From: Lysinibacillus piscis
Lineage (GTDB): Bacteria > Bacillota > Bacilli > Bacillales_A > Planococcaceae
Assembly: GCF_026012395.1 (NCBI RefSeq)
Contig: NZ_BRZA01000002.1
Span: 1,116,001-1,180,000, forward strand
Length of the DNA: 64,000 nt
Direction of reading: 5' to 3'
This document shows, one piece after another, positions 36,561 to 45,776 of the stretch (the stretch's first letter is position 1; the number at the start of each line of letters is the position of its first letter). The notes below the pieces were generated by a model. It was given only the letters and a program-made list of their open reading frames with translations. It was not told the origin of the DNA and made no database searches. Made by a program: the position numbers and the translations under genes.

Positions 36561-39500
36561 TCTTGTACAATAGGCAATGTAAAATGGAAGATGGAGCCCT
36601 CATTTTCCACACTTTCTACGTGTATATGCCCATGATGCTGTTTCACAATTTCTTTGCAGATTGCTAAACCAATGCCATGTGATTCCTGTTTGTCTACATT
36701 CGATGCACGGTAGTAACTATCAAAGACAAATGGAAGATCATTTACTGGAATGCCAATCCCACTATCTTGAATGGTACACGTAAATTGCTGGTCCTTCACA
36801 TACATCAGCAATTCAATCGTACCTGCGTTTGTATATTTCATGGCGTTTTGCATCATATTATCAATCACTTGCTGGATACGTGTACGGTCGAGTAGTAAAC
36901 GAGCCTCCTCATTGCCATAAAAATGAGCACGATAGCTTAAGCCACGCTGTTGCATCTCATGTTCATAGCGATATTCTACTTGCGAAAAGAGCTCATAAGC
37001 CTTCACAGAGGTAAATTGATAATCAGCTCGCCCCGCCTCTAAATTAGCTAAATCGAATAAATCTTGAATTAATAAATTTAATGCCAACAATCTCTCTCTA
37101 CTTCTCGTCAAATATTTCGCCTTTTCATCTGCTTCAACAATTACACCATCCAATATTAAATCGATATAGCCTAATGTAGAAGTAATAGGCGACCGCAGCT
37201 CATGTGAAATACTATGCAACAGCTTTTTACGCTCTAACTCATTTTTGGCTAAACGTTCATTGACCATTTTTAAATGCTGATTCATCTCATCCAATTCCTT
37301 TGTACGTGCTTGGACACGCTGCTCCAACTCCTCGTACATCATCGCATTTTCAATCGAGACAGCAATCTGGGTCGCAATCATTTTCAGTAAATCAACTTGT
37401 GTTTCCTGAAAAGCATTGGTCGTCAATGTGTTTTCTAAATAAAGCATGGCAATGATGTCATCCTTATGATGGATGGGCAAGCAAAGGATCGACTTTGCTG
37501 TGGAAGCCTCGTGGAACAAGGCATTTGGCTCTTGGGCATTATGAATAATTAACGGTTCACCACTTTGCCATACATAGCGAACAACTGACTGCATATTCTC
37601 ACCGAATTGCCCAATTGGTTGTCGATGATAGAGTGAAAATTGCCGATTATCTGCTTTTGCCAATGCTAGCACCATCAGCTCCTGCTGTTGTTTATGAATA
37701 AAGTAACCGATATTCGCTGTTGCATGTTTTAGCAATGAAAATAAAATATTGCGTAGTAAATCCTCCATTCGGATTTCCTTTGCCAATGATTGCGTTGTTT
37801 CTATAACCGTTAACATCTCAAATGTCGTATAGGCACTTAGCTGTGTCTGTTTGCTTGGTATTTGTATATGCTTGTACAATTGCTCCCATCGCTTTGCGAC
37901 CGTTTCTGCTCCCCATGCCCGCATGTACATAATCGCCTGCTTGCTGTAGTATTGTGCCTTTTGCTCATCACCACAAGTTTTGTAATAGTTCGCTGCACGC
38001 TCATTAGCAACCGCTACATCTTGTGTAAAACCACGTAATGTTGCTAATTGAATCGCTCGATCATAGTGAAGTGCTGCTTGATGATACAATTTTTTCCACC
38101 TATATTTTTCTGCTAATAACAATGTATACAAATGCTCATAATTATGTGGTGCAAAATGTGCCCATTTCCTCAATTGACGTAAACTATGGCGAATATCGGC
38201 TAATAGCTGTGTATCCTTTTTGTGCCGTAACCACTCAAACTGCCATAATGCCCGATATACATAGTACAGCGTCGTCACAGGGAGCGTGAATACTTCCTTG
38301 TCAATCTGCTTGAGCACCGATAAAATCGCTACACCTTGTTGTTCATCGCCAAGTAAAAATGACATCTGTAATCGAATGGCATAGTGCATCATATGAATAA
38401 TCGGCTGATCTTGTGTTGTAATCGGACATGCCCAATCGATAGGATGTGTCGGTTCTTGAAGAACGTCCATCCATAAAGCCATTTCTGCTAAAAAATCAAT
38501 GGTTAACGCACTGGCATTCGTCGAAAAATGGTTTTGCTGCTGTATAATTTCCTGCTGGATATCGGCAAGTGTCGCTCCTCGAAGAATTTGTGCTACTACG
38601 ATAAAACAAGATGCGGTCGTCACAATCAAATAGAGTCCAACCTCTATACAATACTTTTGGGCATTGCTCATATAATAGATACTTGTCTCATATGTGTTCG
38701 TCCAATGGCAAATAAATAAGCCATAAACATAGTAAACATGTCCCTTTGTCATTCGATTATCCTGCTGTTCTGCCGCCTCAATAGCTAGCTTCCCAAAGCG
38801 AGTAGCTTGTTTGATATCCCCAAATCCTGCATTTAACAACATGGCATAATTACTAAAAATAATGCCTGTTTTCGTGCCACCACCGTAGGCAAGTTGCAAA
38901 CGAAAGGCACGCATCAATAATAAGCCTGTTAAATTCGGATTTAAGCGAATCGTATTAGCAGCCATATTAATCGCAATTTGAATAACCTTCTCTATTTCTG
39001 CCTGTTGAATAGGTGCTGACATAACTAATGTTTCATCCGTTTGATGACGTAATGCCATTTTTAATTGGACATATTCCTTGAAAACGTGCATTTTAGAAGG
39101 GTTTTCAGCAATCGCCATATTCGCCGCAGCAAATCCAGCTAATCCTGCCTCAATCCCAATCGTCGGACTATCTGATTCCATATAAAGCAATGTTTTTAAA
39201 TGATAAATTTCGAGCTGTTCTAACAATGTGTGGGCATGTAGTAAAGCCTCTGCTAAATGACCATCCGCTAGCTCATACTGCCCTACAAGACATTCACATT
39301 CCCCTAAATTCGCATAAATAGCCATTGCTTGTTCTCGCATTGTCTGCCAATGGTCCACAGGCAATAACGATAAACTCATCGTTAAAAAGTAAAGTGCATT
39401 TTCAAAAAAACCACCCCGCTTTGCATTCACACCAAGCTCATAATTCCAAAGAGCGAGCTGCTGTTTTTCCTCTAGATTGAGCAATGAAATACTATAATTA

Positions 39501-41623
39501 AAATGCTTCACTGCGTCATTTAGTTGATGGTGATTGGCTAAATCCGCACTAAATAATTGACCAATGCGATAATGACATCGCAAGCGCTCATCTGTCGCTA
39601 ACCCCTCATAGGCGATTTGCTGAATGCGGTCATGCACAAATTGAAATGGCAAAGAGTAAATATACGTGGTCGCCTCTTGTTCTAGCTGACTAGCCCATTT
39701 AAATTGACTATCTAGCGGAATTAAAAAGCCCTGTATGACCAGTATATCCAGCAAATTCAACAGTTTCGCATCTGATAAAGACACGAGCTGCCGAAATTGC
39801 CCAAATGTAAATTGTCGATCAAAACAAGCAGCCATCTGCAACACCTTTAACGCTTCTTGGTCAATATTTGCTAGACGATTTTCTAAAAACGTGACGATTT
39901 CACCTGATAAAAAGGATTGATTAAATTGCTTCAAATTAAATTGCCATTCCTTCATTTCCACATCAAAATAAATGGTTTGATCTTGTTGAGACGCTCGAAA
40001 CACTTCCTTTATAAATAATGGATTACCTTGTGTCATATTCAAAAGGTGTTGTGCAAGCTCCTGTACGGTTTGCGACCTCATATGTAAGGACTCTTGTAGC
40101 CAAAGTTCAATATCTGCTTCCTGTAACAATGGTAAATCTATTCGTTGATGGGCTGGTAATGTCACTTCTTTCCCTGTCATACGTGATGTCGCTAATACCA
40201 TAAAATAGCCTGTACGATGCTGTTCATAAATTTCTGTAACGAACTTTAATGCACTCGGCTCTGCCCAATGTAAATTATCAATCAACCAGACAATCGGTGT
40301 TTTTCTTATAGAAAAGGTCTGTAATATTTTTTGAATTGACATCGACATATACACTTGCAATTGCTTCGTATCTTCATAAGAAATACTTGGTAAAGTGTCT
40401 CCTGCATCATAAAACCACGTTAGCTCTGGCAAAAGTTCCACTAATTGCTTTGTGACATATAATTGCACTTCCTCACATAAAGAACACCATTGTTTGACCG
40501 ACCTTTCACCTTCTATATACACTTGTTTCAATAATTCTCGCAATGGTTGAATAACAAGCATCATGTCATTTTCAAGCTGTAATTGATTGTACCTCGTTTC
40601 GATAAAATAGCCTTTCACCGCTGCGACTTCACCTTTTATCTCATAAGCAAGCTGTGATTTTCCAAGTCCCGCATTCCCTGTAATCACTAAAAACATTTTA
40701 TGTCCATCTACTACTCGCTGGAAGTGTTGTACCAACTGCTCAATCTGCGGCTGTCGCCCATACAATTTAGTTGATAAGGTCGGCTGTAGCGAAATATCTT
40801 CCGTGCCTAATAGAAAATCTGCCAATGGTTCATCTGTCATTAATTTTTGCTGAATGAGTAATAAATCCTCTTTTAAGCCGACAGCACTTTGATAGCGAGC
40901 ATCGGGGCTTTTAGCTAGTAACTTTTCTATTACCTTCCACACAACGGTAGGTATCGTCGTTAATGGTGCTGGTTTTTTCGTTAAAATCGCATATAGTAAA
41001 TCGGCTGTATCGTCTGTTGCAAATGGTAATTGACCACAGATGAGCTCATAGAAAATCACACCAAGCGCATACAAATCTGTCCGATAATCTACCGTAATAT
41101 TTAAACGTCCTGTTTGCTCAGGTGCATAATAGGCTAGCTGTGGATTGTCTGGCTGTAATGTATCCATAACAATCGCTGTCTCCACATCATAAGGTGAGCT
41201 CATATGAGAACTGATTAATTTGAGCTTACACGATGCAGGATGAATCAAAATTTGTGAAGAATTGAATGCCAAAAAAAGCATTTGGCTTTGATGTAAATGA
41301 ATGCAGCTATTCACCAATTCCAACGCAATTTGTAAAAATTGATGAATGGTCAAATGCTGATGAGCAAAATCCGTCAGTGAAATCCCATCGAAATTTTCAT
41401 AAATAATGCTATACTGCTCGTCTATATAATCCATCGCAATCAGCTTCAGTAACCATGGATTCGCCTTTTGCGAAAATAAAGAAAATTCATATTGCAACTT
41501 TGCCCGATGTTCAGGTGAATTGTGATAAAGACTTTTCACTAACATACGATTATTCCTTTTTTCTAAATACAATCTTTGTAAACGCCATTCAGGATATGTT
41601 TGTACAATAACCTGCTCCTCCAT
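36554..41623 (-). CDS. Giant hybrid sensor: pseudokinase-like STPK domain, AAA ATPase, TPR region, GAF, histidine kinase
   Basis: A 1689-residue cytoplasmic signalling protein. Residues ~1-260 have a protein-kinase fold (YYAPEQTGRLNITVDYRTDLYALGVIF late in the lobe), but the HxD catalytic loop reads LFLAFNSSQIL and the DFG position reads LISSHMSS, so phosphotransfer is unlikely. Next comes an AAA/NACHT-like ATPase (~285-560) with Walker A GNAGLGKSQL and Walker B VWLIDNLHWAE. Helical TPR-like repeats follow (~600-1180), then GAF (~1240-1390) and a coiled coil. HisKA with SISHELRSPITSTLGY (~1465) and HATPase_c (DNMMQNAMKYT, DSGIGIP, HGIGLAI) end the protein. GGGAGG precedes the ATG. Such multidomain sensors are known; the signal here is unknown. 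Confidence 0.9.
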   Translation of the reverse strand: MEEQVIVQTYPEWRLQRLYLEKRNNRMLVKSLYHNSPEHRAKLQYEFSLFSQKANPWLLKLIAMDYIDEQYSIIYENFDGISLTDFAHQHLTIHQFLQIALELVNSCIHLHQSQMLFLAFNSSQILIHPASCKLKLISSHMSSPYDVETAIVMDTLQPDNPQLAYYAPEQTGRLNITVDYRTDLYALGVIFYELICGQLPFATDDTADLLYAILTKKPAPLTTIPTVVWKVIEKLLAKSPDARYQSAVGLKEDLLLIQQKLMTDEPLADFLLGTEDISLQPTLSTKLYGRQPQIEQLVQHFQRVVDGHKMFLVITGNAGLGKSQLAYEIKGEVAAVKGYFIETRYNQLQLENDMMLVIQPLRELLKQVYIEGERSVKQWCSLCEEVQLYVTKQLVELLPELTWFYDAGDTLPSISYEDTKQLQVYMSMSIQKILQTFSIRKTPIVWLIDNLHWAEPSALKFVTEIYEQHRTGYFMVLATSRMTGKEVTLPAHQRIDLPLLQEADIELWLQESLHMRSQTVQELAQHLLNMTQGNPLFIKEVFRASQQDQTIYFDVEMKEWQFNLKQFNQSFLSGEIVTFLENRLANIDQEALKVLQMAACFDRQFTFGQFRQLVSLSDAKLLNLLDILVIQGFLIPLDSQFKWASQLEQEATTYIYSLPFQFVHDRIQQIAYEGLATDERLRCHYRIGQLFSADLANHHQLNDAVKHFNYSISLLNLEEKQQLALWNYELGVNAKRGGFFENALYFLTMSLSLLPVDHWQTMREQAMAIYANLGECECLVGQYELADGHLAEALLHAHTLLEQLEIYHLKTLLYMESDSPTIGIEAGLAGFAAANMAIAENPSKMHVFKEYVQLKMALRHQTDETLVMSAPIQQAEIEKVIQIAINMAANTIRLNPNLTGLLLMRAFRLQLAYGGGTKTGIIFSNYAMLLNAGFGDIKQATRFGKLAIEAAEQQDNRMTKGHVYYVYGLFICHWTNTYETSIYYMSNAQKYCIEVGLYLIVTTASCFIVVAQILRGATLADIQQEIIQQQNHFSTNASALTIDFLAEMALWMDVLQEPTHPIDWACPITTQDQPIIHMMHYAIRLQMSFLLGDEQQGVAILSVLKQIDKEVFTLPVTTLYYVYRALWQFEWLRHKKDTQLLADIRHSLRQLRKWAHFAPHNYEHLYTLLLAEKYRWKKLYHQAALHYDRAIQLATLRGFTQDVAVANERAANYYKTCGDEQKAQYYSKQAIMYMRAWGAETVAKRWEQLYKHIQIPSKQTQLSAYTTFEMLTVIETTQSLAKEIRMEDLLRNILFSLLKHATANIGYFIHKQQQELMVLALAKADNRQFSLYHRQPIGQFGENMQSVVRYVWQSGEPLIIHNAQEPNALFHEASTAKSILCLPIHHKDDIIAMLYLENTLTTNAFQETQVDLLKMIATQIAVSIENAMMYEELEQRVQARTKELDEMNQHLKMVNERLAKNELERKKLLHSISHELRSPITSTLGYIDLILDGVIVEADEKAKYLTRSRERLLALNLLIQDLFDLANLEAGRADYQFTSVKAYELFSQVEYRYEHEMQQRGLSYRAHFYGNEEARLLLDRTRIQQVIDNMMQNAMKYTNAGTIELLMYVKDQQFTCTIQDSGIGIPVNDLPFVFDSYYRASNVDKQESHGIGLAICKEIVKQHHGHIHVESVENEGSIFHFTLPIVQEK

Positions 41624-41708
41624 CTATCAGCACCTCCCTATACAGATGACTATATACATTCAAGGTTAAAATAAGGTTAAAAATTTAAAAATAAAATGCT
41701 CCAAACCT

Positions 41709-41872
41709 AGGGCATGTCTGAAAATTTGTTATTTCATGAATAATTGGGCGAATTCATCCGTTAATCGGGCGAAACGTTACTTTTGGCAGGGGTTTTTGTA
41801 CAAAATTGATGCTTGTAAAATTGAGATTGAGTGTATATAGCGCCCAACTTTGTAGGTTTCAGACACGCCCTA
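41709..41872. mobile_element. MITE-like element with terminal inverted repeats and TA flanks
   Basis: GGGCATGTCTGAAA at the left and TTTCAGACACGCCC at the right are terminal inverted repeats matching at 13 of 14 positions, about 160 bases apart. Each end is flanked by TA, which fits a TA target-site duplication as made by IS630/mariner-type transposases. The interior has repeated GGGCGAA and no coding frame. It sits directly after the stop of the AraC-type gene. Non-autonomous status is inferred. Confidence 0.6.
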
Positions 41873-41873
41873 A

Positions 41874-42788
41874 TCACAAAAATCTCTTTCGATAAGCAGA
41901 AGGAGAATAGCCTGTATATGCCTTAAATTTCTCAATGTAATAGCTCACTGTACTAAAGCCTGTCACACTAGCAATCGCTGTAATAGACTCCTCACTATTT
42001 TTTAATAATGTCATACTTGTATGCAGACGATAGTGCAATAAATATGTAAATGGTGTAACACCTACTACTTTCTTAAAAAAGCGACTACATTCCGCACGAC
42101 TTAAAAAAACATGTGCCGCTAATTGCTCTAATGTCATTTTTTCTTGATAATGTGCATGTATATAATCTAACATTTCCTTTGCTCGCTCCTGTTGTACCAC
42201 TTGTACAGAAGGCTCCATTGTTACCTTTAACATAGCTGTTGCCAATAATGTTTGCCAAAGCCCCAGTAAATCTTGCCAAACACGTAGCTCAAAAAAATCG
42301 GCTTGTTGCTCTAGCTGTTTGGCTACTTCCTCAATACGCTTCGCCTCCTTTCCCGCCAATTGAATATATGGTACAACATTCCCTTCTACATAAGGACGTA
42401 CATATTTTTCTGCCAACACACTACCTTGATAGCCTGCAAGTAACGTTGTATCCACATTGATACAATAGGTCGTTGCCTGGGCCATTTGATATGGCTTTGC
42501 TTCATGTAAAATTGATGTATTAATAAATAAGCCCTCGCCCTCCTCTAAAATCAGCAGCTCTGCCCCCACTCGGTACTGTACACACCCACTTTTTATATAG
42601 ACAAATTGCAGCTCCTTATGCCAATGCAGTGGCACAAAATCAAAGCGCTCTAGGTGCATAACACGCTCATACAATGCTACTGGGAATGCCTTTGAACCAT
42701 GTATCGTGAGTTCTTGTAAATCCTTTGCCAATTGAATATATGTGAATACCACGCCAATCAACACCTCAATATTTTGATAAATATGCAT
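41874..42788 (-). CDS. AraC-family transcriptional regulator
   Basis: A 304-residue regulator. The N-terminal half has a cupin-like sensor (FVPLHWHKELQFVYIKSG near residue 52, LLILEEGEGLFINTSILHE near 82). The C-terminal ~100 residues have two AraC helix-turn-helix units (MTLEQLAAHVFLSRAECSRFF; SITAIASVTGFSTVSYYIEKF). The true start is uncertain: ATG 42788 has only a distant AAAGGG, and a GTG about 36 bases downstream is possible. It is divergent from an EamA exporter at 42862, its likely target. The effector is unknown. The stop abuts the MITE-like element. Confidence 0.88.
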   Translation of the reverse strand: MHIYQNIEVLIGVVFTYIQLAKDLQELTIHGSKAFPVALYERVMHLERFDFVPLHWHKELQFVYIKSGCVQYRVGAELLILEEGEGLFINTSILHEAKPYQMAQATTYCINVDTTLLAGYQGSVLAEKYVRPYVEGNVVPYIQLAGKEAKRIEEVAKQLEQQADFFELRVWQDLLGLWQTLLATAMLKVTMEPSVQVVQQERAKEMLDYIHAHYQEKMTLEQLAAHVFLSRAECSRFFKKVVGVTPFTYLLHYRLHTSMTLLKNSEESITAIASVTGFSTVSYYIEKFKAYTGYSPSAYRKRFL

Positions 42789-42861
42789 GATAAAATGCTA
42801 TTTCCCTTTGTATTCTTTCATTATAATCACCTTATATTGATAGTTTAGGAGATGTTAGCTT

Positions 42862-43776
42862 ATGAAGCAATCCTTCCAGCAAAATCGTCTGCGTGGTTTG
42901 GCACTTGTTATTTTAGGAGCTAGTTTTTGGGGTATCGGTGGAACAGTAGCACAAAAGCTATTTCAACACACATCCATTGACGTCGGCTGGCTCGTCTCCA
43001 GTCGTTTATTATTAGCAGGGATTTTATTGTTGCTTGTCTATAAAATAACCTATCGCACACAATCTATTTTTATTATATGGCAGTCTAAAAACAGTGCCTT
43101 TCGCCAAATTATTTTTAGTATTTTTGGTATGCTCGCTGTGCAATACACCTATATGGCATCCATTGCTATTGGTAATTCAGCGATTGCTACATTACTACAA
43201 TACTTATCACCACTGTTTATTATGGCGTACTATTTCATCACCAAGCATAGTGTGATTACAAGACAGGATGGCATTGCTGTTACCCTCACACTCGTGGGCA
43301 CATTTTTATTACTAACAAACGGTTCTTTAACCTCCTTAGCCGTACCAATACCTGCTGTTGTTTGGGGGATTTTATCAGGAGTGACAGCTGCCTTTTATAC
43401 ACTATATGCTGTCCCTTTGTTACAGCAATTCCATTCACTGCTTGTCGTAGGCTGGTCCATGCTCATTGGCGGTATCGTTATGAGTTTTATCCATCCACCT
43501 TGGACTGTTCAATTGACACAGTGGGAAATATCTACTTTTCTGTATTTTGCGTTTATTATTATTTTTGGTACAATGCTAGCATTTTGGTTTTACATTGCTA
43601 GCCTCCAACATTTATCGCCAAAAGAAACAAGCTTACTTGGTAGCTTAGAGCCGTTAACAGCTGTTGTTACAAGTGTATTATGGCTGAAAATTTCCTTTGG
43701 TGGCTGGCAGTTCATCGGTACTTTATTCATTTTAGGAATGATTTTGTACCTCACTGCCTTTCAGAAAAAGACATAA
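42862..43776 (+). CDS. EamA/DMT-family transporter
   Basis: A 304-residue membrane protein with ten predicted helices in two EamA repeats. The first repeat starts LRGLALVILGASFWGIGGT and ends near residue 145; the second starts VVWGILSGVTAAFYTLYAVPL and ends near residue 298. SPKETSLLGSLEPLTAVV near residue 253 is the typical second-repeat motif. These proteins usually export amino acids or small metabolites. The start has AGGAGATG upstream. It is divergent from the AraC regulator with a 73-base gap. Confidence 0.9.
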   Translation: MKQSFQQNRLRGLALVILGASFWGIGGTVAQKLFQHTSIDVGWLVSSRLLLAGILLLLVYKITYRTQSIFIIWQSKNSAFRQIIFSIFGMLAVQYTYMASIAIGNSAIATLLQYLSPLFIMAYYFITKHSVITRQDGIAVTLTLVGTFLLLTNGSLTSLAVPIPAVVWGILSGVTAAFYTLYAVPLLQQFHSLLVVGWSMLIGGIVMSFIHPPWTVQLTQWEISTFLYFAFIIIFGTMLAFWFYIASLQHLSPKETSLLGSLEPLTAVVTSVLWLKISFGGWQFIGTLFILGMILYLTAFQKKT

Positions 43777-43786
43777 TTGCAACATT

Positions 43787-43803
43787 TGTCATGAAACTGT
43801 AAA
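43787..43803 (+). promoter_or_regulatory. Possible WalR-type box upstream of the NlpC/P60 gene
   Basis: TGTCAT-GAAAC-TGTAAA resembles the WalR (YycF) direct repeat TGTWAH-N5-TGTWAH with one mismatch in the first half. WalR controls peptidoglycan hydrolase genes in Firmicutes, which suits the downstream gene. It is a single short match and may be chance. Confidence 0.35.
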
Positions 43804-43937
43804 TTTAAACGCTGGAGCCTTGCCACACAAGCAATACAGCGATACCTTTTTCCTTATGGTAACATTTACCGCATTCGACTTGGGTACTTCCATGCTACGA
43901 TTATTCCTGTAACCAATCGACATGGAGGTAACCAATA

Positions 43938-44861
43938 ATGAAAAAACGATTTCTAACAACTACATTAGCACTGTCTATCGGTCTATCTGGCATCGGTATT
44001 GCCCAGCCACTGACACAGCCTATTCAAGCAGAGGCAGCAAGTGTAGCGAATGCACAAGCAGTTAATGCCAAGGCAGAACAATTAATTCAAACAGCGAAAG
44101 GCTTAATCGGTCAAGCAAAGTATAGTAATACCGAATACAAACCAACCTATCCATATAAATTTTCCTGTGCGTCCTTTTTAATGTATGTGTTCGAACAAAA
44201 TGGCGTAGATTTAGCAACCTATAATGAGGATTATATGATACAACAAGGTACAGCTGTTGCACGTACACAACTACAAAAAGGCGATTTAGTCTTTTTTAAA
44301 AGTAAAAAAACAGGTACAGACCCTGATCATGTGGGCATGTATATTGGGGATAATAAAATCATCCATATGGCAGATTCTAAGCAAAATATTATTATTTCAG
44401 ACTTAGATGGCAAAGCCTACTATAAAGATAATTACGTTGCAGCACGTCGCGTATTGCCATCTTTACTACCAGCAAGCTCCGCTACAAAAGGAGATAAAAT
44501 TGTAGAAAATGCCTATACTTATAAAAATATAGCAACAGTAAGCACGGTGACAAATGAGCAAAAACTTCGCTTCACGGCATCTGATTTTATCGATTTTGTC
44601 TATCGTCAAAGTGGGGTAAAACTAGGGGCTACAACATTGAAAGAACAAATGAATCTTGGCACAACCGTATCACGTGCAAATTTACAAAAAGGCGATTTAG
44701 TGTTCTTTAATAGTACAGTCGGTTCAAAAACACCTGCACTCGCTGCTATTTATGCTGGTGAACACCGTCTAGTTATCCCTAGCTCAAGTGGTGTTATTAC
44801 AAGAGTACTGCTCGCAGATTATTATGATAAGCATTTTATTACGGCTAAGCGTGTATTTTAA
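43938..44861 (+). CDS. Secreted NlpC/P60 protein with one active-looking and one degenerate domain
   Basis: A 307-residue secreted protein with a signal peptide (~1-34, ending AEAAS). Residues ~45-172 form an NlpC/P60 cysteine peptidase with Cys77 in KFSCASFLMYVF, His131 in PDHVGMYIG and a third polar residue near His143. This type cuts peptidoglycan stem peptides. Residues ~183-305 repeat the fold (KGDLVFFNS, AIYAGEHRLV), but the cysteine position is Ala214 (RFTASDFIDFVY) and the histidine position is Leu/Ala (PALAAIYAG). The second unit may therefore only bind the wall. GGAGG lies upstream of the ATG. It is monocistronic and ends in a terminator. Confidence 0.9.
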   Translation: MKKRFLTTTLALSIGLSGIGIAQPLTQPIQAEAASVANAQAVNAKAEQLIQTAKGLIGQAKYSNTEYKPTYPYKFSCASFLMYVFEQNGVDLATYNEDYMIQQGTAVARTQLQKGDLVFFKSKKTGTDPDHVGMYIGDNKIIHMADSKQNIIISDLDGKAYYKDNYVAARRVLPSLLPASSATKGDKIVENAYTYKNIATVSTVTNEQKLRFTASDFIDFVYRQSGVKLGATTLKEQMNLGTTVSRANLQKGDLVFFNSTVGSKTPALAAIYAGEHRLVIPSSSGVITRVLLADYYDKHFITAKRVF

Positions 44862-44867
44862 TCATAC

Positions 44868-44904
44868 AAAAAGGCAACTTCCACATGTAGGAAGTTGCCT
44901 TTTC
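44868..44904 (+). terminator. Terminator after the NlpC/P60 gene
   Basis: AAAAGGCAACTTCC and GGAAGTTGCCTTTT form a perfect 14-bp stem with a short loop shortly after the stop codon. Confidence 0.92.
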
Positions 44905-44957
44905 TATATGACACTTTTTTCGCAAATATGATAAAATAAGTATAACGAGGTGATAGC

Positions 44958-45134
44958 ATGTATTACTATTTAGCGAAGTGTTTTTGTTGCAAACAAGAGT
45001 TTAAAATTTTAGAAGGTACACTGAAATTTCAAGAATATAAACGAAATCGGGATGGTAAATATTCATGTGATGACTGTAATCAAAAAATTGAAATGGAAGC
45101 ACGTAAGGCATTATTTCAGAAGTTAAATTTCTAG
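44958..45134 (+). CDS. Small zinc-ribbon-like protein
   Basis: A 58-residue protein starting MYYYLAKCFCCKQEFK. Two C-x2-C knuckles (KCFCC, with Cys8 and Cys11, and SCDDC near residue 38) could bind one zinc ion. It resembles the small YlaI/DUF2197-type zinc proteins of Bacillales in size and layout (from memory, not checked). GAGGTGAT lies just upstream of the ATG, and the gene sits between two hairpins, supporting a real single-gene unit. The role is unknown. Confidence 0.72.
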   Translation: MYYYLAKCFCCKQEFKILEGTLKFQEYKRNRDGKYSCDDCNQKIEMEARKALFQKLNF

Positions 45135-45144
45135 CCTATACAAT

Positions 45145-45171
45145 CTATATAACAAGCTACTTGTTATATAG
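45145..45171. terminator. Hairpin between convergent small genes
   Basis: CTATATAACAA and TTGTTATATAG form an 11-bp stem with a 5-base loop between the zinc-ribbon gene and the convergent GNAT gene. The stem is AT-rich, so it would be a weak terminator on either strand. Confidence 0.6.
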
Positions 45172-45184
45172 ATAAAACGTATGG

Positions 45185-45724
45185 TCATACTGTTTCAAAT
45201 TCTTCTTTTAACAAGCCATAGTATGCTAGATCATGAAATTGACCAAAGCGAGCAACATGTTGTTTTAACGTTCCTTCATATTTCAATCCTATTTTCTCCA
45301 TTACCCGCCAAGAACCAGGATTAGCCGTAAAGGAGGCTGCAAATATTTTATTTAGCTGAAGATGGTGAAAGCCGTACGTCAGCAATGCTTGTGCAGCCTC
45401 TGTTCCATAACCAATTCCCCAATAGGCTTTTCCAATCCAATACGCCAATTCTCCTCGTCTATATGGTGCAGATAAGTTTAAGTTAATCAAACCAATTAAA
45501 AGTTGCGATTCTTTCTCTATTATCGCAAACATGATGATTGTATTATTTTTCTCAGCATTTAACATGCTTTCAATGAACTGTATCGCCGCGCCTTTTGGGT
45601 ATGGATGAGGAATATTTAACGTTGATTTAGCTACCTCATAGTCCCCTGCCAACTCTTCAATCCTATCAGAATCTTCCGCCATTAATGGTCGTAATAATAG
45701 TCTTTCTGTTGCTAATGTTGTCAT
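45185..45724 (-). CDS. GNAT acetyltransferase, RimJ/RimL type
   Basis: A 179-residue acetyltransferase. It opens with TLATERLLLRPL, typical of the RimJ/RimL/SpeG branch. It has RRGELAYWIGKAYWGIGYGTEAAQALL (acetyl-CoA loop, residues ~88-115) and LNKIFAASFTANPGSWRVMEKIGLKYEG (Asn and conserved helix, ~123-150). It may acetylate an N-terminus, an amino acid or an antibiotic; the substrate cannot be told. GGGG precedes the ATG at a usable distance. Confidence 0.9.
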   Translation of the reverse strand: MTTLATERLLLRPLMAEDSDRIEELAGDYEVAKSTLNIPHPYPKGAAIQFIESMLNAEKNNTIIMFAIIEKESQLLIGLINLNLSAPYRRGELAYWIGKAYWGIGYGTEAAQALLTYGFHHLQLNKIFAASFTANPGSWRVMEKIGLKYEGTLKQHVARFGQFHDLAYYGLLKEEFETV

Positions 45725-45776
45725 TATCTATCCCCGATTCGTTGCATATTTTTCACAAAATAAAGTGGTGAGTACT

